Source: Filobacillus milosensis
Lineage (GTDB): Bacteria > Bacillota > Bacilli > Bacillales > Alkalibacillaceae
NCBI RefSeq assembly: GCF_004402015.1
Contig: NZ_SOPW01000001.1
Coordinates: forward strand, 186,001 to 250,000
Length of the DNA: 64,000 nucleotides
Reading direction: 5' to 3'
The translations under genes and the position numbers were made by a program. This document shows positions 1-9,196 of the stretch, piece after piece. Every line of letters starts with the position of its first letter. Position 1 is the first letter of the stretch. The notes under the pieces were generated by a model. That model saw only the letters and a list, made by a program, of their open reading frames with translations. It did not search any database and was not told the origin of the DNA.

Positions 1-128
1 GAATAATTAGAAATCCGTACTTCACTCCCATTAATTTGTACGTTTCCATTGAATGTTGATGCTAATACAAACAGATAAAATTGATTAGCGTCTTTCTCAT
101 CTTGAAACAGAAATAGCGTCTCTTTCAT
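1..128 (-). CDS. N-terminus of a YtxC-like sporulation protein (partial)
   Basis: The reading frame starts at an ATG (126-128), preceded by an AGAGGGATG-type ribosome binding site, and runs off the left edge of the window after 42 codons. The peptide begins MKETLFLFQDEKDANQFYLF. In B. subtilis the gene directly downstream of dnaI is ytxC, a sporulation protein of unknown biochemical role, followed by thrS, so position and strand suggest YtxC. The fragment is too short for a domain call. The identity rests on synteny; that it is coding rests on the good ribosome binding site and the open frame. Confidence 0.55.
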   Translation of the reverse strand, partial: MKETLFLFQDEKDANQFYLFVLASTFNGNVQINGSEVRISNY

Positions 129-257
129 GTTTCATCCCTCTTTCCACTTCATTCACAGTAATACAGTTTATGAAAGAGAATTGTAAAACATGAAAATTTA
201 GGACAATCTTTATTTTTGTAATATAAAAAAATTAAGGAAAGGTCTTAATACCTCCTC

Positions 258-1190
258 TCAATTTCTATAGTTGTCACCTAAAACTTCTACAGGCTTACTT
301 AATTGTGTGATTCGTTCCATAATTCTTGCAGCCTTTAATTGCTCATGATCACCTTTACCGGATTTTGATAATATGGACTCAAGCTCATCAGGCGAATAAT
401 TAGAAGTGAAAAAGACTGGTAACCTTTCCATCATTCTGAATTGTAAAATCGCCCCTAACACTTCATCCCTAAACCAAGCAGATGAAAATTCAGCACCAAT
501 ATCATCTAAAATTAATACAGATGCGTTTTTAAATCGGTCAATCTTTTCATTAATAGTGGAATCATTAATCGACGCTTTCATTTCCCGTACTAATTCAGGC
601 ATATAGATGAAATAAGTATCAATTTTCCGTTCAGCGAGCGCATTGGCCAAAGCCGCTAATAAATAAGTTTTACCCACACCAAACTTTCCATATAGATACA
701 GCCCTTTACTTGGAACCTCTTTATCACTCTCATCAAAAAATTTCTTAACTTGGGCAAAAACATCGAGACGTGCTTCCTCATCTAAATAAATCTTGTCAAA
801 AGAAGCTTCATGTATTTCTTTAGGCATGTGTAAACTTTGAACGAACTTTTTCTTTTCGACTTCCTCCAAATGCCTTTCTTTACGCGGACACTCATGATAA
901 ATCAATTTAATTCGTCCATTTTCAAGTCTAATATCAGGTGCATAGCCTGAAACGACATTCTTACACCCTTCAAGTGAAGGACACTTTTCACATGCTTTGG
1001 ATTGAACATCATATTCATATAACTTAATTAATTGCTTATTTATTTGTTCAGATGTTATTTCTGGATGTTCTTTTAAGAAAGCTTGTATTTCCGGAGAAGA
1101 TAATACTTCTTGACGCATTTGATTCATCGACTGTTGAAAGCTTTCTTTTCCCTTCATCCATTTACTAAGCGCTGATTGTATTGATTCCAT
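258..1190 (-). CDS. dnaI: Primosomal protein DnaI, loader of the replicative helicase
   Basis: DnaI is the AAA+ ATPase that loads the DnaC hexameric helicase at oriC and at restarted forks, together with DnaB and DnaD. The 310-aa length is normal for the family. The N-terminal domain carries the zinc-binding cysteines Cys67, Cys70, Cys76 and Cys101. The C-terminal AAA+ domain has Walker A GKFGVGKT at 168-175 and Walker B LILDDIGAE at about 227-235. The gene lies 11 nt downstream of dnaB on the same strand, which fits co-transcription as in other Bacilli. The ATG at 1188-1190 gives the canonical N-terminus MESIQSAL. Confidence 0.97.
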   Translation of the reverse strand: MESIQSALSKWMKGKESFQQSMNQMRQEVLSSPEIQAFLKEHPEITSEQINKQLIKLYEYDVQSKACEKCPSLEGCKNVVSGYAPDIRLENGRIKLIYHECPRKERHLEEVEKKKFVQSLHMPKEIHEASFDKIYLDEEARLDVFAQVKKFFDESDKEVPSKGLYLYGKFGVGKTYLLAALANALAERKIDTYFIYMPELVREMKASINDSTINEKIDRFKNASVLILDDIGAEFSSAWFRDEVLGAILQFRMMERLPVFFTSNYSPDELESILSKSGKGDHEQLKAARIMERITQLSKPVEVLGDNYRN

Positions 1191-1201
1191 TTATTTCACC
1201 C

Positions 1202-2593
1202 TTAATGCTTCGTTTTAGAATAATTTTTAATAAACGCTTCGAGTTCTTCACGTTTCTTTTGTGATTCGCCTGTATTAATTTGTTTCTTAGGTTCTTGTGC
1301 AGGTTGTGTGCTTTTGCGTTTGTTTTTTCGTTCTTCTTCAAACCATTTCGGTAAAACTTCTTTTGATCGTTGTTGTTTTCGTTGATTTTGTGATTTCTTT
1401 TGTTTCCACGTTTCGTACATGTGATGCTCACGTTTAGCAATTTGCATCGCATCTTTCGCTGATTGAATATCTTCACGACTCCAATGAGCTGCGATGGTTT
1501 CTAAATAATTTTTTGACAGTTTGTTTCCGTTACGCTTCAATACATAATCAACTAATACATTCATGACAGGTTGTGTTAACCCGTGTTCTTCCATCATATT
1601 GGTAATCATATCGACTTCTTTCATAGATGCCCGACCGGATGACGAAAAATCCTCTAGTAATTCACGGTGTGTTATGTTATTAAAATGCTGTATTAATTGA
1701 CCTTCCTTCGATTTCGGCTGCTCAGTATTTTGGTTAGTTTCAGATTGTTTATTTGTTGGTTGTTCATCCTGGCTTGCTTTTGAATACAACCGTGGTGGAA
1801 CACTACCATGTTTTTTATAAAAAATATCTTTACACATATCTTGAAATTCTTTTCGGTCAAACTGTTGGTCTTCATTAATTGCCCATATTAATGCCTTCTC
1901 TAATTCAAGAAAATCGACATCGTAGACCTTGATAATCTTCTCAATATATTCAATATTAGCTTGTGTTAAGACCTTTTGAGCATGAATTTTCTGTTGAGTA
2001 AGCATCTTGTGAAGCCATTCAAGTGGTAATTGCGTTTGGATGGAAATAGACTCTTCTTCCTCAATAAGTTGATTATCAACCATGTGATTAGGATGAATAG
2101 TTGTAAATACATCATCAAAAGAATGCGTAACAGACTGTATGTTTGTTGGTAAGCTCGGGACATTGACTAGCCTTTTCTTTAATCGCAGATAGACATCTCG
2201 CCCCACGTGATGCTCTAATAGAACAGATAACATTGGGTCTTCAAAAAATCTATTAACTGAAAAAGGTCTTTGTAACACATAGTATAATGTTCGATAAGTG
2301 CCTTCCTCTTTATAGGAATGGAGTAATCCAATAGCTTCTAACTTCTTCCGAGCGTCATAAAACTCATCTAAGGTCATATTCAACATATTCATCATTTGGT
2401 GGTGTGAAATTGATGTTTGAGATTGTTGAAAATTTGATTCCTTCCACAAGGCTTGAAATACGGCCACACCTTTAATAGAAATTAGAGGTTGATATAATAG
2501 AGTTAATACTGTTTCAGCATCTTCGAAAAAGGGTTTTTCTTTAAATATTTTCATTCGGTCATTGGGCAAAAGATGCCGTATACGTTCGTTCAT
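1202..2593 (-). CDS. dnaB: Replication initiation and membrane attachment protein DnaB
   Basis: Firmicute DnaB (unrelated to the E. coli helicase of that name) works with DnaD and DnaI to remodel and prime oriC and tethers the origin to the membrane. The 463-aa protein begins with a winged-helix-like region (about 1-120) and has DnaB/DnaD-type helical domains further on. A DnaD-like domain (about 310-400) contains the sequence VLVDYVLKRNGNKLSKNYLE, near the motif typical of the DnaB/DnaD family, before a basic tail rich in Lys and Gln. The ATG follows a GAGGTG ribosome binding site. The gene sits between nrdR and dnaI, the usual nrdR-dnaB-dnaI order. Confidence 0.95.
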   Translation of the reverse strand: MNERIRHLLPNDRMKIFKEKPFFEDAETVLTLLYQPLISIKGVAVFQALWKESNFQQSQTSISHHQMMNMLNMTLDEFYDARKKLEAIGLLHSYKEEGTYRTLYYVLQRPFSVNRFFEDPMLSVLLEHHVGRDVYLRLKKRLVNVPSLPTNIQSVTHSFDDVFTTIHPNHMVDNQLIEEEESISIQTQLPLEWLHKMLTQQKIHAQKVLTQANIEYIEKIIKVYDVDFLELEKALIWAINEDQQFDRKEFQDMCKDIFYKKHGSVPPRLYSKASQDEQPTNKQSETNQNTEQPKSKEGQLIQHFNNITHRELLEDFSSSGRASMKEVDMITNMMEEHGLTQPVMNVLVDYVLKRNGNKLSKNYLETIAAHWSREDIQSAKDAMQIAKREHHMYETWKQKKSQNQRKQQRSKEVLPKWFEEERKNKRKSTQPAQEPKKQINTGESQKKREELEAFIKNYSKTKH

Positions 2594-2614
2594 ATCTACA
2601 CCTCGTTCATTCTG

Positions 2615-3076
2615 TTACTTCTTGTTTTTATTAATCATTTCGTTTAATTCACTCATAAAGACGTTTATATCCTTAAATTGTCTATATACCGAAGCAAACC
2701 GTACATAAGCTACTTCATCGACCTCTGCCAGCCTGTCCATAATTAATTCACCAATATCATCGCTGACAATTTCTGAATTTCCTTGATTACGTAAATCTTT
2801 CTCTACATCAAAGGCAATTCGCTCAATTTCTTCAATTGATACAGGACGCTTTTCACAAGCTTTAATTAACCCGCGCTTTAATTTTTCACGGTTAAACTCT
2901 TCGCGAGTACCTTCCTTTTTTACAACAATTAATGGAATCTCTTCTACACGTTCAAATGTTGTAAAACGGTATTGACATGATTCGCATTCTCTACGTCGAC
3001 GAATCGAGCGTCCTTCATCTATAGGTCGAGAGTCTAATACTCTTGTATTTTTAGCATCACAATTCGGGCATTTCAT
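2615..3076 (-). CDS. nrdR: Transcriptional repressor NrdR
   Basis: NrdR is the ATP/dATP-sensing zinc repressor of ribonucleotide reductase genes. The N-terminal zinc ribbon has Cys3, Cys6, Cys31 and Cys34, and residues 49-139 form the ATP-cone domain, with the typical start [19 protein letters not shown]. The 153-aa length is standard. The gene lies 21 nt upstream of dnaB on the same strand and may be co-transcribed with dnaB-dnaI. A GGAGTG ribosome binding site precedes the ATG. No NrdR box was identified in the window. Confidence 0.97.
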   Translation of the reverse strand: MKCPNCDAKNTRVLDSRPIDEGRSIRRRRECESCQYRFTTFERVEEIPLIVVKKEGTREEFNREKLKRGLIKACEKRPVSIEEIERIAFDVEKDLRNQGNSEIVSDDIGELIMDRLAEVDEVAYVRFASVYRQFKDINVFMSELNEMINKNKK

Positions 3077-3156
3077 TTATTTTTCACTCCAGATTAGGTC
3101 ATCAGAAATTCGTAAACTCTTTTTATTAGTATAACAAAAACCATAAGTAGTTGAGA

Positions 3157-3192
3157 ATAAAAAAAGAAGCCTTGTATCAAGTAAGGCTTCTT
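3157..3192 (-). terminator. Rho-independent terminator of gapB
   Basis: The perfect 10-bp stem AAGAAGCCTT/AAGGCTTCTT (3164-3173 and 3183-3192) with a 9-nt loop is followed on the minus strand by TTTTTATT. It lies 20 nt after the gapB stop codon and upstream of nrdR. Confidence 0.9.
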
Positions 3193-3211
3193 AAATCACT
3201 TATTTATATAG

Positions 3212-4228
3212 TCATTTGACCATTTTGTTTTTTTTACCAACATATTTAGCTAAATCTACAATTCTGCAAGAATAACCCCATTCATTATCGTACCAAGCTA
3301 ATACTTTAACTTTACGGTCCCCCATCACCATAGTAGATAGACCATCTATAATTGATGAATATGGTGAAGTCGTATAATCTACTGATACTAATGGTTCGTT
3401 ATTAATAGAAAGAATACCAGCCATGTCACCTTCCATTGCATCATAAAAAGCTTGATTAACCTCTTCAGCTGTGACATCTTGGTTTAAATCAACAACTAAA
3501 TCAACTAACGATACGTTAGGTGTAGGAACTCTTAAAGCTATTCCGTGTAAACGACCTTTTAATTCAGGGAGTACTTCATTAATTGCTTTCGCTGCGCCTG
3601 TAGAAGTTGGGATAATTGACTGGGTTAATCCACGAGCACGACGTAAGTCTTTGTGAGGGTTATCTAAATTTTTCTGGTCATTAGTGAATGAATGAACGGT
3701 TGTCATAAGACCTTGATCAATACCGAATTTATCATTTAATACCTTAACAACTGGAGCTAAGCAGTTTGTTGTACATGAAGCATTAGAAATAACCTCGTCA
3801 TAATCTGCATCAAAGTCTTCTTCATTTACACCCATTACGATGGTGCGGTCAATTTCTTTACCGGGTGCAGAAATAATAACTCTTTTCGCGCCAGCCGTGA
3901 TGTGCGCTGAAGCAGATTCCTTAGTTTTAAAAACACCTGTTGCTTCAATCACAATATCTATTTTAAGGTCTGCCCATGGTAGTTCAGCAGGATTTCGATT
4001 CGATACTTTTGAAATGTGATGACCATCTACAATGATTTCTTCATCATTAAATGTAACTTCTCCATCATACTGACCATGAACTGAATCATACTTAATTAAG
4101 TGAGCAAGAGTTTCAGTGGGATAGCTAGCATTAACAGCTACAACTTCCACTTCTTCGTCCTTCATCGCTCTACGAAATACCATTCTTCCAATACGTCCGA
4201 ATCCATTTATAGCAATGCGTGTTGTCAT
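3212..4228 (-). CDS. gapB: Glyceraldehyde-3-phosphate dehydrogenase, gluconeogenic type (GapB)
   Basis: This enzyme interconverts glyceraldehyde-3-phosphate and 1,3-bisphosphoglycerate. The NAD(P)-binding fold begins MTTRIAINGFGRIGR, and the catalytic SNASCTTNC motif places the nucleophile at Cys152. The residue after the second beta strand is Asn33 (VAVNASY), whereas glycolytic NAD-specific GapA enzymes usually have Asp there. With the position next to nrdR/coaE, that points to the NADP-preferring anabolic GapB. The start chosen is the ATG at 4226-4228, which follows GGGAGG at good spacing; a longer frame exists but lacks a ribosome binding site. speD, next to gapB in B. subtilis, is absent. 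CcpN-like boxes lie upstream. Confidence 0.93.
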   Translation of the reverse strand: MTTRIAINGFGRIGRMVFRRAMKDEEVEVVAVNASYPTETLAHLIKYDSVHGQYDGEVTFNDEEIIVDGHHISKVSNRNPAELPWADLKIDIVIEATGVFKTKESASAHITAGAKRVIISAPGKEIDRTIVMGVNEEDFDADYDEVISNASCTTNCLAPVVKVLNDKFGIDQGLMTTVHSFTNDQKNLDNPHKDLRRARGLTQSIIPTSTGAAKAINEVLPELKGRLHGIALRVPTPNVSLVDLVVDLNQDVTAEEVNQAFYDAMEGDMAGILSINNEPLVSVDYTTSPYSSIIDGLSTMVMGDRKVKVLAWYDNEWGYSCRIVDLAKYVGKKNKMVK

Positions 4229-4248
4229 GAAAATAACCTCCCAATACA

Positions 4249-4293
4249 TATATGTTACACTCTATTTATTTTTCTCGAAAATAGTATAACACA
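4249..4293 (-). promoter_or_regulatory. Two CcpN-like boxes and the promoter region of gapB
   Basis: On the minus strand TGTGTTATACT (4283-4293) matches the CcpN consensus TRTGHYATAYW at all 11 positions and includes a TATACT -10-like hexamer. A second site, TGTAACATATA (4249-4259), matches 10 of 11 and lies between the first site and the gapB ribosome binding site. In B. subtilis CcpN represses gapB and pckA during glycolytic growth. The consensus is quoted from memory, and ccpN itself is not in the window. Confidence 0.5.
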
Positions 4294-4331
4294 TTTAATA
4301 TATTATAGGGGAAGTTATTTAAAATTTGTTA

Positions 4332-4949
4332 CTACTTTTGTAGATACTTATTAGAAATTCCCCAATTTAGTAGAATTTCTATGAGTTGTTCTTTACTTCT
4401 TTCAACTGAAGCGTTATTATCAACTACTGCATCTGCTTGGTCTCGCTTTTCAGTTATAGGAATCTGTGATTGTATTCTGCTTAAAGCTTCCTCTTTACTG
4501 GACTCATCTCGCTCTGTTAAACGTTTTAATTGGGTCTCAGGATCTACATAAACGACTAATACCTTGTCCACATAATCAAAAAGTTGACTTTCGAACAATA
4601 GAGGAATATCTAATACAACGGCCTGTTCACCTTGATTAACAAAATAATCCCTTTGCCGTAACATTTCTTTTCTGATTTCTGGATGGATAAAACCATTTAA
4701 CTTTTCACGTTCTTCTTGATCTTGAAAAACAATTTCCCCTAACTTCTTCCTGTTCAGTGAACAATCTTCATATAAAACTTTTTCACCGAAATGTTCAACA
4801 ATTTTTTCATATGCGGGTTCACCCGGCTTAACCACATCTCTAGCTATTTGGTCAGCATCAACTACGGGAATTTTCCATTCTTTAAACATTTGAGAAATCG
4901 TCGACTTACCTGTTGCAATACTTCCTGTTAATCCAATTACGACAGACAT
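4332..4949 (-). CDS. coaE: Dephospho-CoA kinase
   Basis: CoaE phosphorylates the 3'-hydroxyl of dephospho-CoA, the last step of coenzyme A synthesis. The protein begins MSVVIGLTGSIATGKST, in which the P-loop GLTGSIATGKS is diagnostic, followed by the conserved VVDADQIARDVV. The ATG at 4947-4949 is preceded by AGGTG at 6-nt spacing; an upstream in-frame GTG lies too close to that ribosome binding site. The predicted 205 aa is normal. It follows ytaF directly on the same strand, as in B. subtilis. Confidence 0.95.
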   Translation of the reverse strand: MSVVIGLTGSIATGKSTISQMFKEWKIPVVDADQIARDVVKPGEPAYEKIVEHFGEKVLYEDCSLNRKKLGEIVFQDQEEREKLNGFIHPEIRKEMLRQRDYFVNQGEQAVVLDIPLLFESQLFDYVDKVLVVYVDPETQLKRLTERDESSKEEALSRIQSQIPITEKRDQADAVVDNNASVERSKEQLIEILLNWGISNKYLQK

Positions 4950-4958
4950 ATTGATCAC

Positions 4959-5591
4959 CTACTTTGTGAAATTCCAAATCCCTAATAAAATAAAAATTAA
5001 GCCAGGTAAAAATGATAACTGTTGCATCCATTTAAACTGTACCATATATCGACCGGTCAAGGAGCCTAAAGCTAAGAAAAACATCGAACTGAGGCCTACC
5101 ATGAATGCTGTTAAAAGGTATGGTAGTATGGTGAATGCTGCCCCAACACCGCTTCCAAATGAATCTAAAGACAAGGCAAGAGCCACGATAAATGATTCTT
5201 TACCATTAATTGATCCAGAGTGGTCAACATCAGCCATTTGAGGATCCTTAAGAATTAACCACAATGTTTTTAAATTCCAGCTGAGCGGTTCATCTTTATA
5301 ATACATTCGAATCTTTTCACGTTGTTCGCCAACCCATTGCCAGATTACATATCCTCCAACAAACAAGAATATAATGCCGCCTAAATATTCGGTAATTGTT
5401 GGAGTTAGTAACGAAAAAATGCCACCTAATAAATAACCAGATAAAAAACTGCTGGATGTGACTAAACCAATAACCATATAAGTTGTTTTCTTAACTTTAA
5501 TGGATTTTAGACTGTACGTAAAACCAAAAAAATAACTATCAAAACTTACAGCAAAACTAAGTAGTAAAATAATTACCCATATGTGCTCCAA
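4959..5591 (-). CDS. ytaF: Sporulation membrane protein YtaF
   Basis: This 210-aa polytopic membrane protein of the MntP/YtaF family has about six hydrophobic segments and the small-residue-rich repeats LSFAVSFDSYFFGFTY near the N-terminus and LALSLDSFGSGVGAAF in the second half. The duplicated SFDS/SLDS motifs are typical of this transporter fold. In B. subtilis ytaF is a sporulation gene of unknown mechanism. Translation probably starts at TTG (5589-5591), 9 nt after GGAGGGAG. The gene is tightly packed between mutM and coaE. Confidence 0.88.
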   Translation of the reverse strand: MEHIWVIILLLSFAVSFDSYFFGFTYSLKSIKVKKTTYMVIGLVTSSSFLSGYLLGGIFSLLTPTITEYLGGIIFLFVGGYVIWQWVGEQREKIRMYYKDEPLSWNLKTLWLILKDPQMADVDHSGSINGKESFIVALALSLDSFGSGVGAAFTILPYLLTAFMVGLSSMFFLALGSLTGRYMVQFKWMQQLSFLPGLIFILLGIWNFTK

Positions 5592-5651
5592 AATAAAAAG
5601 CTCCCTCCATAAGGACTCAACCTATCTTATGAAAGAAGCATGTTGCACGTG

Positions 5652-6485
5652 TTATTTTGTAAGAGGTTGGCAATTAGGACAGAAATGTGTCCCTCTGCCT
5701 CCTACTTTAATTTTAACAATTTCAGTACTACAGTTTTTACAAGCTTCTCCCTCTTTTCCATATACCGAGATCTGAAGTTGGAACATACCTACTTCTCCCA
5801 AACTATTTAAATAAGATCGTATGGAAGATCCGCCTTTATCAATGGCATCTTGTAAAACTTTTATAGTATAAAAGCGTAATTGCTTCGATTCTTCAAAAGT
5901 GATGGTATGCGCAATTCGCTCAGGATGGATTTGACTCCAGTACAGAACTTCATCTACATAAATATTACCTAAGCCTGTCACAATGGCTTGATCAAGTAAT
6001 GCAGGCTTAACTTTACGAGATGTTTTTTGAAGCCTTTTATATAGATGTTCAGGTGTAAATTCTTCACTAAATGGCTCTACACCTAATTTATTTAAAGGTG
6101 CTGTGTGTAATAATTCCTTAGGTGTTTTTAGGTGCATTGTCCCGAATTTACGAACATCTCTGTACCGAAGTTCTTTACCATCATTTAACACGAAAATGAT
6201 ATGCGTATGCAAATCTAATGGTTCCCCTTGATCAAAAACTCCATATTTCCCTTCCATTCTCAGGTGTGAAACTAAAGTATAATCATCTAGATTAAACATT
6301 AGAAACTTACCTAAACGATCGATATTTCTGAATGTCTGACCAATAACTTGCTGTTTAAAAGCTTCGGAATCCTGGGGTTCTTTTATAATACCTGGATAAT
6401 GAATGATCACATCTTCAATTTGTTTCTTATTAATAATCGGCTCTAACGTTCGCCTAACGGTTTCTACCTCAGGTAATTCTGGCAT
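5652..6485 (-). CDS. mutM: Formamidopyrimidine-DNA glycosylase (Fpg/MutM)
   Basis: MutM excises 8-oxoguanine and other oxidised purines and nicks the abasic site by beta/delta elimination. The N-terminus PELPEVETVRRTLEP carries the catalytic Pro1 (after Met removal) and Glu2. The C-terminus holds the zinc finger CKNC-x16-CPNC (about 251-274). The helix-two-turn-helix region ALLDQAIVTGLGNIYVDEVL is also intact. Length (277 aa) is typical. It lies 15 nt downstream of the polA stop codon, giving a DNA-repair pair. Confidence 0.97.
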   Translation of the reverse strand: MPELPEVETVRRTLEPIINKKQIEDVIIHYPGIIKEPQDSEAFKQQVIGQTFRNIDRLGKFLMFNLDDYTLVSHLRMEGKYGVFDQGEPLDLHTHIIFVLNDGKELRYRDVRKFGTMHLKTPKELLHTAPLNKLGVEPFSEEFTPEHLYKRLQKTSRKVKPALLDQAIVTGLGNIYVDEVLYWSQIHPERIAHTITFEESKQLRFYTIKVLQDAIDKGGSSIRSYLNSLGEVGMFQLQISVYGKEGEACKNCSTEIVKIKVGGRGTHFCPNCQPLTK

Positions 6486-6500
6486 AGCTGTATCCTTCCC

Positions 6501-9128
6501 TTACTTCGCGTCGTACCAAGTTGTACCGTACTCAGCATCAACAAGTAACGGCACTTTTAAGTCTACTGTATTTTCCATTGCTTTTTTAACTAAATCGTTT
6601 AATGCGTCAATATCGTCTTTAGCCACTTCAAATATTAATTCGTCATGAACTTGAAGGAGCATCTTCGCTTTAATATTAGAAGAATCAAGTTTGTCCATCA
6701 CATCAATCATTGCTTTTTTGATAATGTCAGCTGCACTTCCTTGAATTGGTGTATTCATAGCAGTACGTTCTGCAAAACTTCGTTTATTAAAGTTACGACT
6801 ATTGATATCAGGCAAGTATCTTCTGCGTTTCATAATCGTTTCAACAAAACCTTCTCTTTTAGCTTGCTGAACAATATCGTCCATATAGGCTTTAACCCCT
6901 GGATAACTTTCAAGATACTTATCAATGAATTGTCCCGCTTCTTTACGTGTAATTCCAAGACTCTGGCTTAAACCGTAGTCACTAATTCCATAAACAATAC
7001 CGAAGTTTACAGCCTTAGCATGACGTCGCATTAACGAGTCAACTTCATCTTCTTTGACATTAAATACATCCATAGCTGTTTGAGTGTGAATGTCTTTACC
7101 TTCGTTAAACGCAGAGATCAACTTCTCATCATTAGCAATATGTGCTAAGACTCTTAATTCAATCTGAGAGTAATCTGCTGCTAGAATCACATATTCCTCT
7201 TGAGAAGGCACAAAAGCCTGGCGAATTTTTCTACCTTCTTCTAGACGAATTGGAATGTTTTGCAGATTAGGATCCGTGGAACTTAATCGGCCCGTCTGCG
7301 TTAAAACTTGATTAAAACGAGTATGAATTTTATTCGTATCATCATGAACGACTTTTAATAAGCCCTCAATATATGTGGATTGAAGTTTAGCCAATTGACG
7401 ATACAGCAAAATTTTCTCTACAATCTCATGTTCATGCTGCAATTTTTCTAACACGTCCGCTGATGTTGAGTAACCTGTTTTGGTTTTCTTGATTACAGGA
7501 AGCTCTAATTCTTCAAATAATATCTTACCTAATTGCTTTGGTGAATTGATGTTGAATGATTGTCCAGCTAAGTTGTGAATGTCTTCTTCAATCTTATCTA
7601 ATCGCTCGCTTAGATCTTTTTGCATCTCTTCAAGTCGATTAACATCAACCTTTACACCCTCATATTCCATATCAGCTAAAATAAGTGAAAGCGGCATTTC
7701 CAAGTTAAAAATTAACTCTTCCTGTTCATTTTTTAATACTTCTTCTTTTAATGTTGGGTAAAGTTTTCTAGCTACCCAACCTTTACGCACAATATGTTCA
7801 GACAGTACCTCGTCTTCAGGTATTTTTTGTTTTGCACCTTTTCCGTAGACTTCTTCATCATAAGACACATCGACTAACCCGTAACTTTGAGCTATGGAAG
7901 GTAAATCATGGTTGTTATTAGAAGGGTTAACAATGTATGAAGCCAGAATTAAGTCAAATTCTACTCCCTTTAAATCTAAACCTCTCCACTTTAACGCCAC
8001 TTTCAGACGCTTTGTATCAGCTACAATTTTAGATTGCTTTTCGTCTTCAACCCATGCTTTAAACTCTGCAGAATTGAGGGCTACTTCAGTAGGAATGTAG
8101 AATTGACCTTGATCATTCACAAGTGCAAATCCCAAAATATCTCCTTCATGATAATTATCTTCAAGCATCTCCATAATCAAGTAATTATCTTCAGAACTAA
8201 TTAAATCAGTAGAAAATTGATTAACTTTTTCAAAAGTAATGTCTTCACGTTCGACTTCTTCTTCAGAACCTTCAATACGCCCCATCAATGATTTAAAACC
8301 ATATGTTTTAAATAACTCAATTAAATCTCGTGACTGGTAACCTTCATAAGATAACTGATTAACATTAATTTCAATCGGCGACTCTCGATTTATTGTGACG
8401 AGTTCTCTACTCATGAACGCATCATCTTTATGATTAATTAAGTTTTCTTTAAGCTTTTTACCGCTAACTTCATCAATGTGTTCATACAAATTCTCTAATG
8501 TTCCATATTGATTCAATAGTTTGACTGCTGTTTTTTCACCAACTCCAGGCACACCAGGAATATTGTCTGATTTATCTCCCATTAATGCCTTCAAATCAAT
8601 AATTTGATCAATAGTAACACCCATTTTCTCCTTAATTTGATCGGGGTTATATTCATCAATGTCGGTAATCCCTTTTCGAGTTACCCCAACTGTGACATGA
8701 TTTGAAGCTAATTGTAATAAGTCTTTATCGCCCGAATAAATAAACGTCTTTTTATTATTTTCATCAGCTTGTTTTGAAATCGTTCCAATAATATCGTCTG
8801 CTTCATATTGATTTAATTCATAATGCTTAATACCAAAAGCATCTAGAATTTCACGCATAACTGGAAACTGCTCTGACAATTCTGGAGGTGTTTTCTGTCT
8901 GCCACCTTTATATTCTTTATAAGTTTTGTGACGAAAAGTTGTTTTCCCGGCATCGAATGCTACTAAAATATGACTTGGATCTTTATCTTCAAGAATCTTT
9001 AATAACATATTAGTAAAACCAAAAACTGCATTTGTATGTACACCGTTGTCATTACTTAATAAAGGTAAAGCAAAAAATGCACGGTATAATACACTGTTTC
9101 CGTCTATTAATACAATTTCATCTGACAA
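6501..9128 (-). CDS. polA: DNA polymerase I
   Basis: The N-terminal 5'-3' exonuclease/flap domain (about 1-290) contains VLIDGNSVLYRAFFALP and the ADDIIGT, SGDKDLLQL and GDKSDNIPGV motifs. The C-terminal polymerase domain has motif A (AADYSQIELRVLAHI), motif B (RRHAKAVNFGIVYGIS) and motif C (LLQVHDELIFE). The central 3'-5' exonuclease-like domain lacks the DxE metal ligands: the equivalent stretch reads YLIMEMLEDNYHEGD, so proofreading is probably lost, as in other Bacillus PolI enzymes. The likely start is TTG (9126-9128), 6 nt after AGAGGTG; an in-frame GTG three codons upstream overlaps that site. The predicted product is 875 aa. Confidence 0.96.
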   Translation of the reverse strand: MSDEIVLIDGNSVLYRAFFALPLLSNDNGVHTNAVFGFTNMLLKILEDKDPSHILVAFDAGKTTFRHKTYKEYKGGRQKTPPELSEQFPVMREILDAFGIKHYELNQYEADDIIGTISKQADENNKKTFIYSGDKDLLQLASNHVTVGVTRKGITDIDEYNPDQIKEKMGVTIDQIIDLKALMGDKSDNIPGVPGVGEKTAVKLLNQYGTLENLYEHIDEVSGKKLKENLINHKDDAFMSRELVTINRESPIEINVNQLSYEGYQSRDLIELFKTYGFKSLMGRIEGSEEEVEREDITFEKVNQFSTDLISSEDNYLIMEMLEDNYHEGDILGFALVNDQGQFYIPTEVALNSAEFKAWVEDEKQSKIVADTKRLKVALKWRGLDLKGVEFDLILASYIVNPSNNNHDLPSIAQSYGLVDVSYDEEVYGKGAKQKIPEDEVLSEHIVRKGWVARKLYPTLKEEVLKNEQEELIFNLEMPLSLILADMEYEGVKVDVNRLEEMQKDLSERLDKIEEDIHNLAGQSFNINSPKQLGKILFEELELPVIKKTKTGYSTSADVLEKLQHEHEIVEKILLYRQLAKLQSTYIEGLLKVVHDDTNKIHTRFNQVLTQTGRLSSTDPNLQNIPIRLEEGRKIRQAFVPSQEEYVILAADYSQIELRVLAHIANDEKLISAFNEGKDIHTQTAMDVFNVKEDEVDSLMRRHAKAVNFGIVYGISDYGLSQSLGITRKEAGQFIDKYLESYPGVKAYMDDIVQQAKREGFVETIMKRRRYLPDINSRNFNKRSFAERTAMNTPIQGSAADIIKKAMIDVMDKLDSSNIKAKMLLQVHDELIFEVAKDDIDALNDLVKKAMENTVDLKVPLLVDAEYGTTWYDAK

Positions 9129-9196
9129 AAATAACACCTCTTTATATCATTGACTCTGTTTTACAAAGTCTTTGTTTTATTAACTATTATAACAAA

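Noticed and set aside
1165-1476. Lys/Asn-rich open frame of 103 codons on the minus strand
   Set aside because: It lies out of frame within the dnaB gene, has low-complexity composition and no ribosome binding site.
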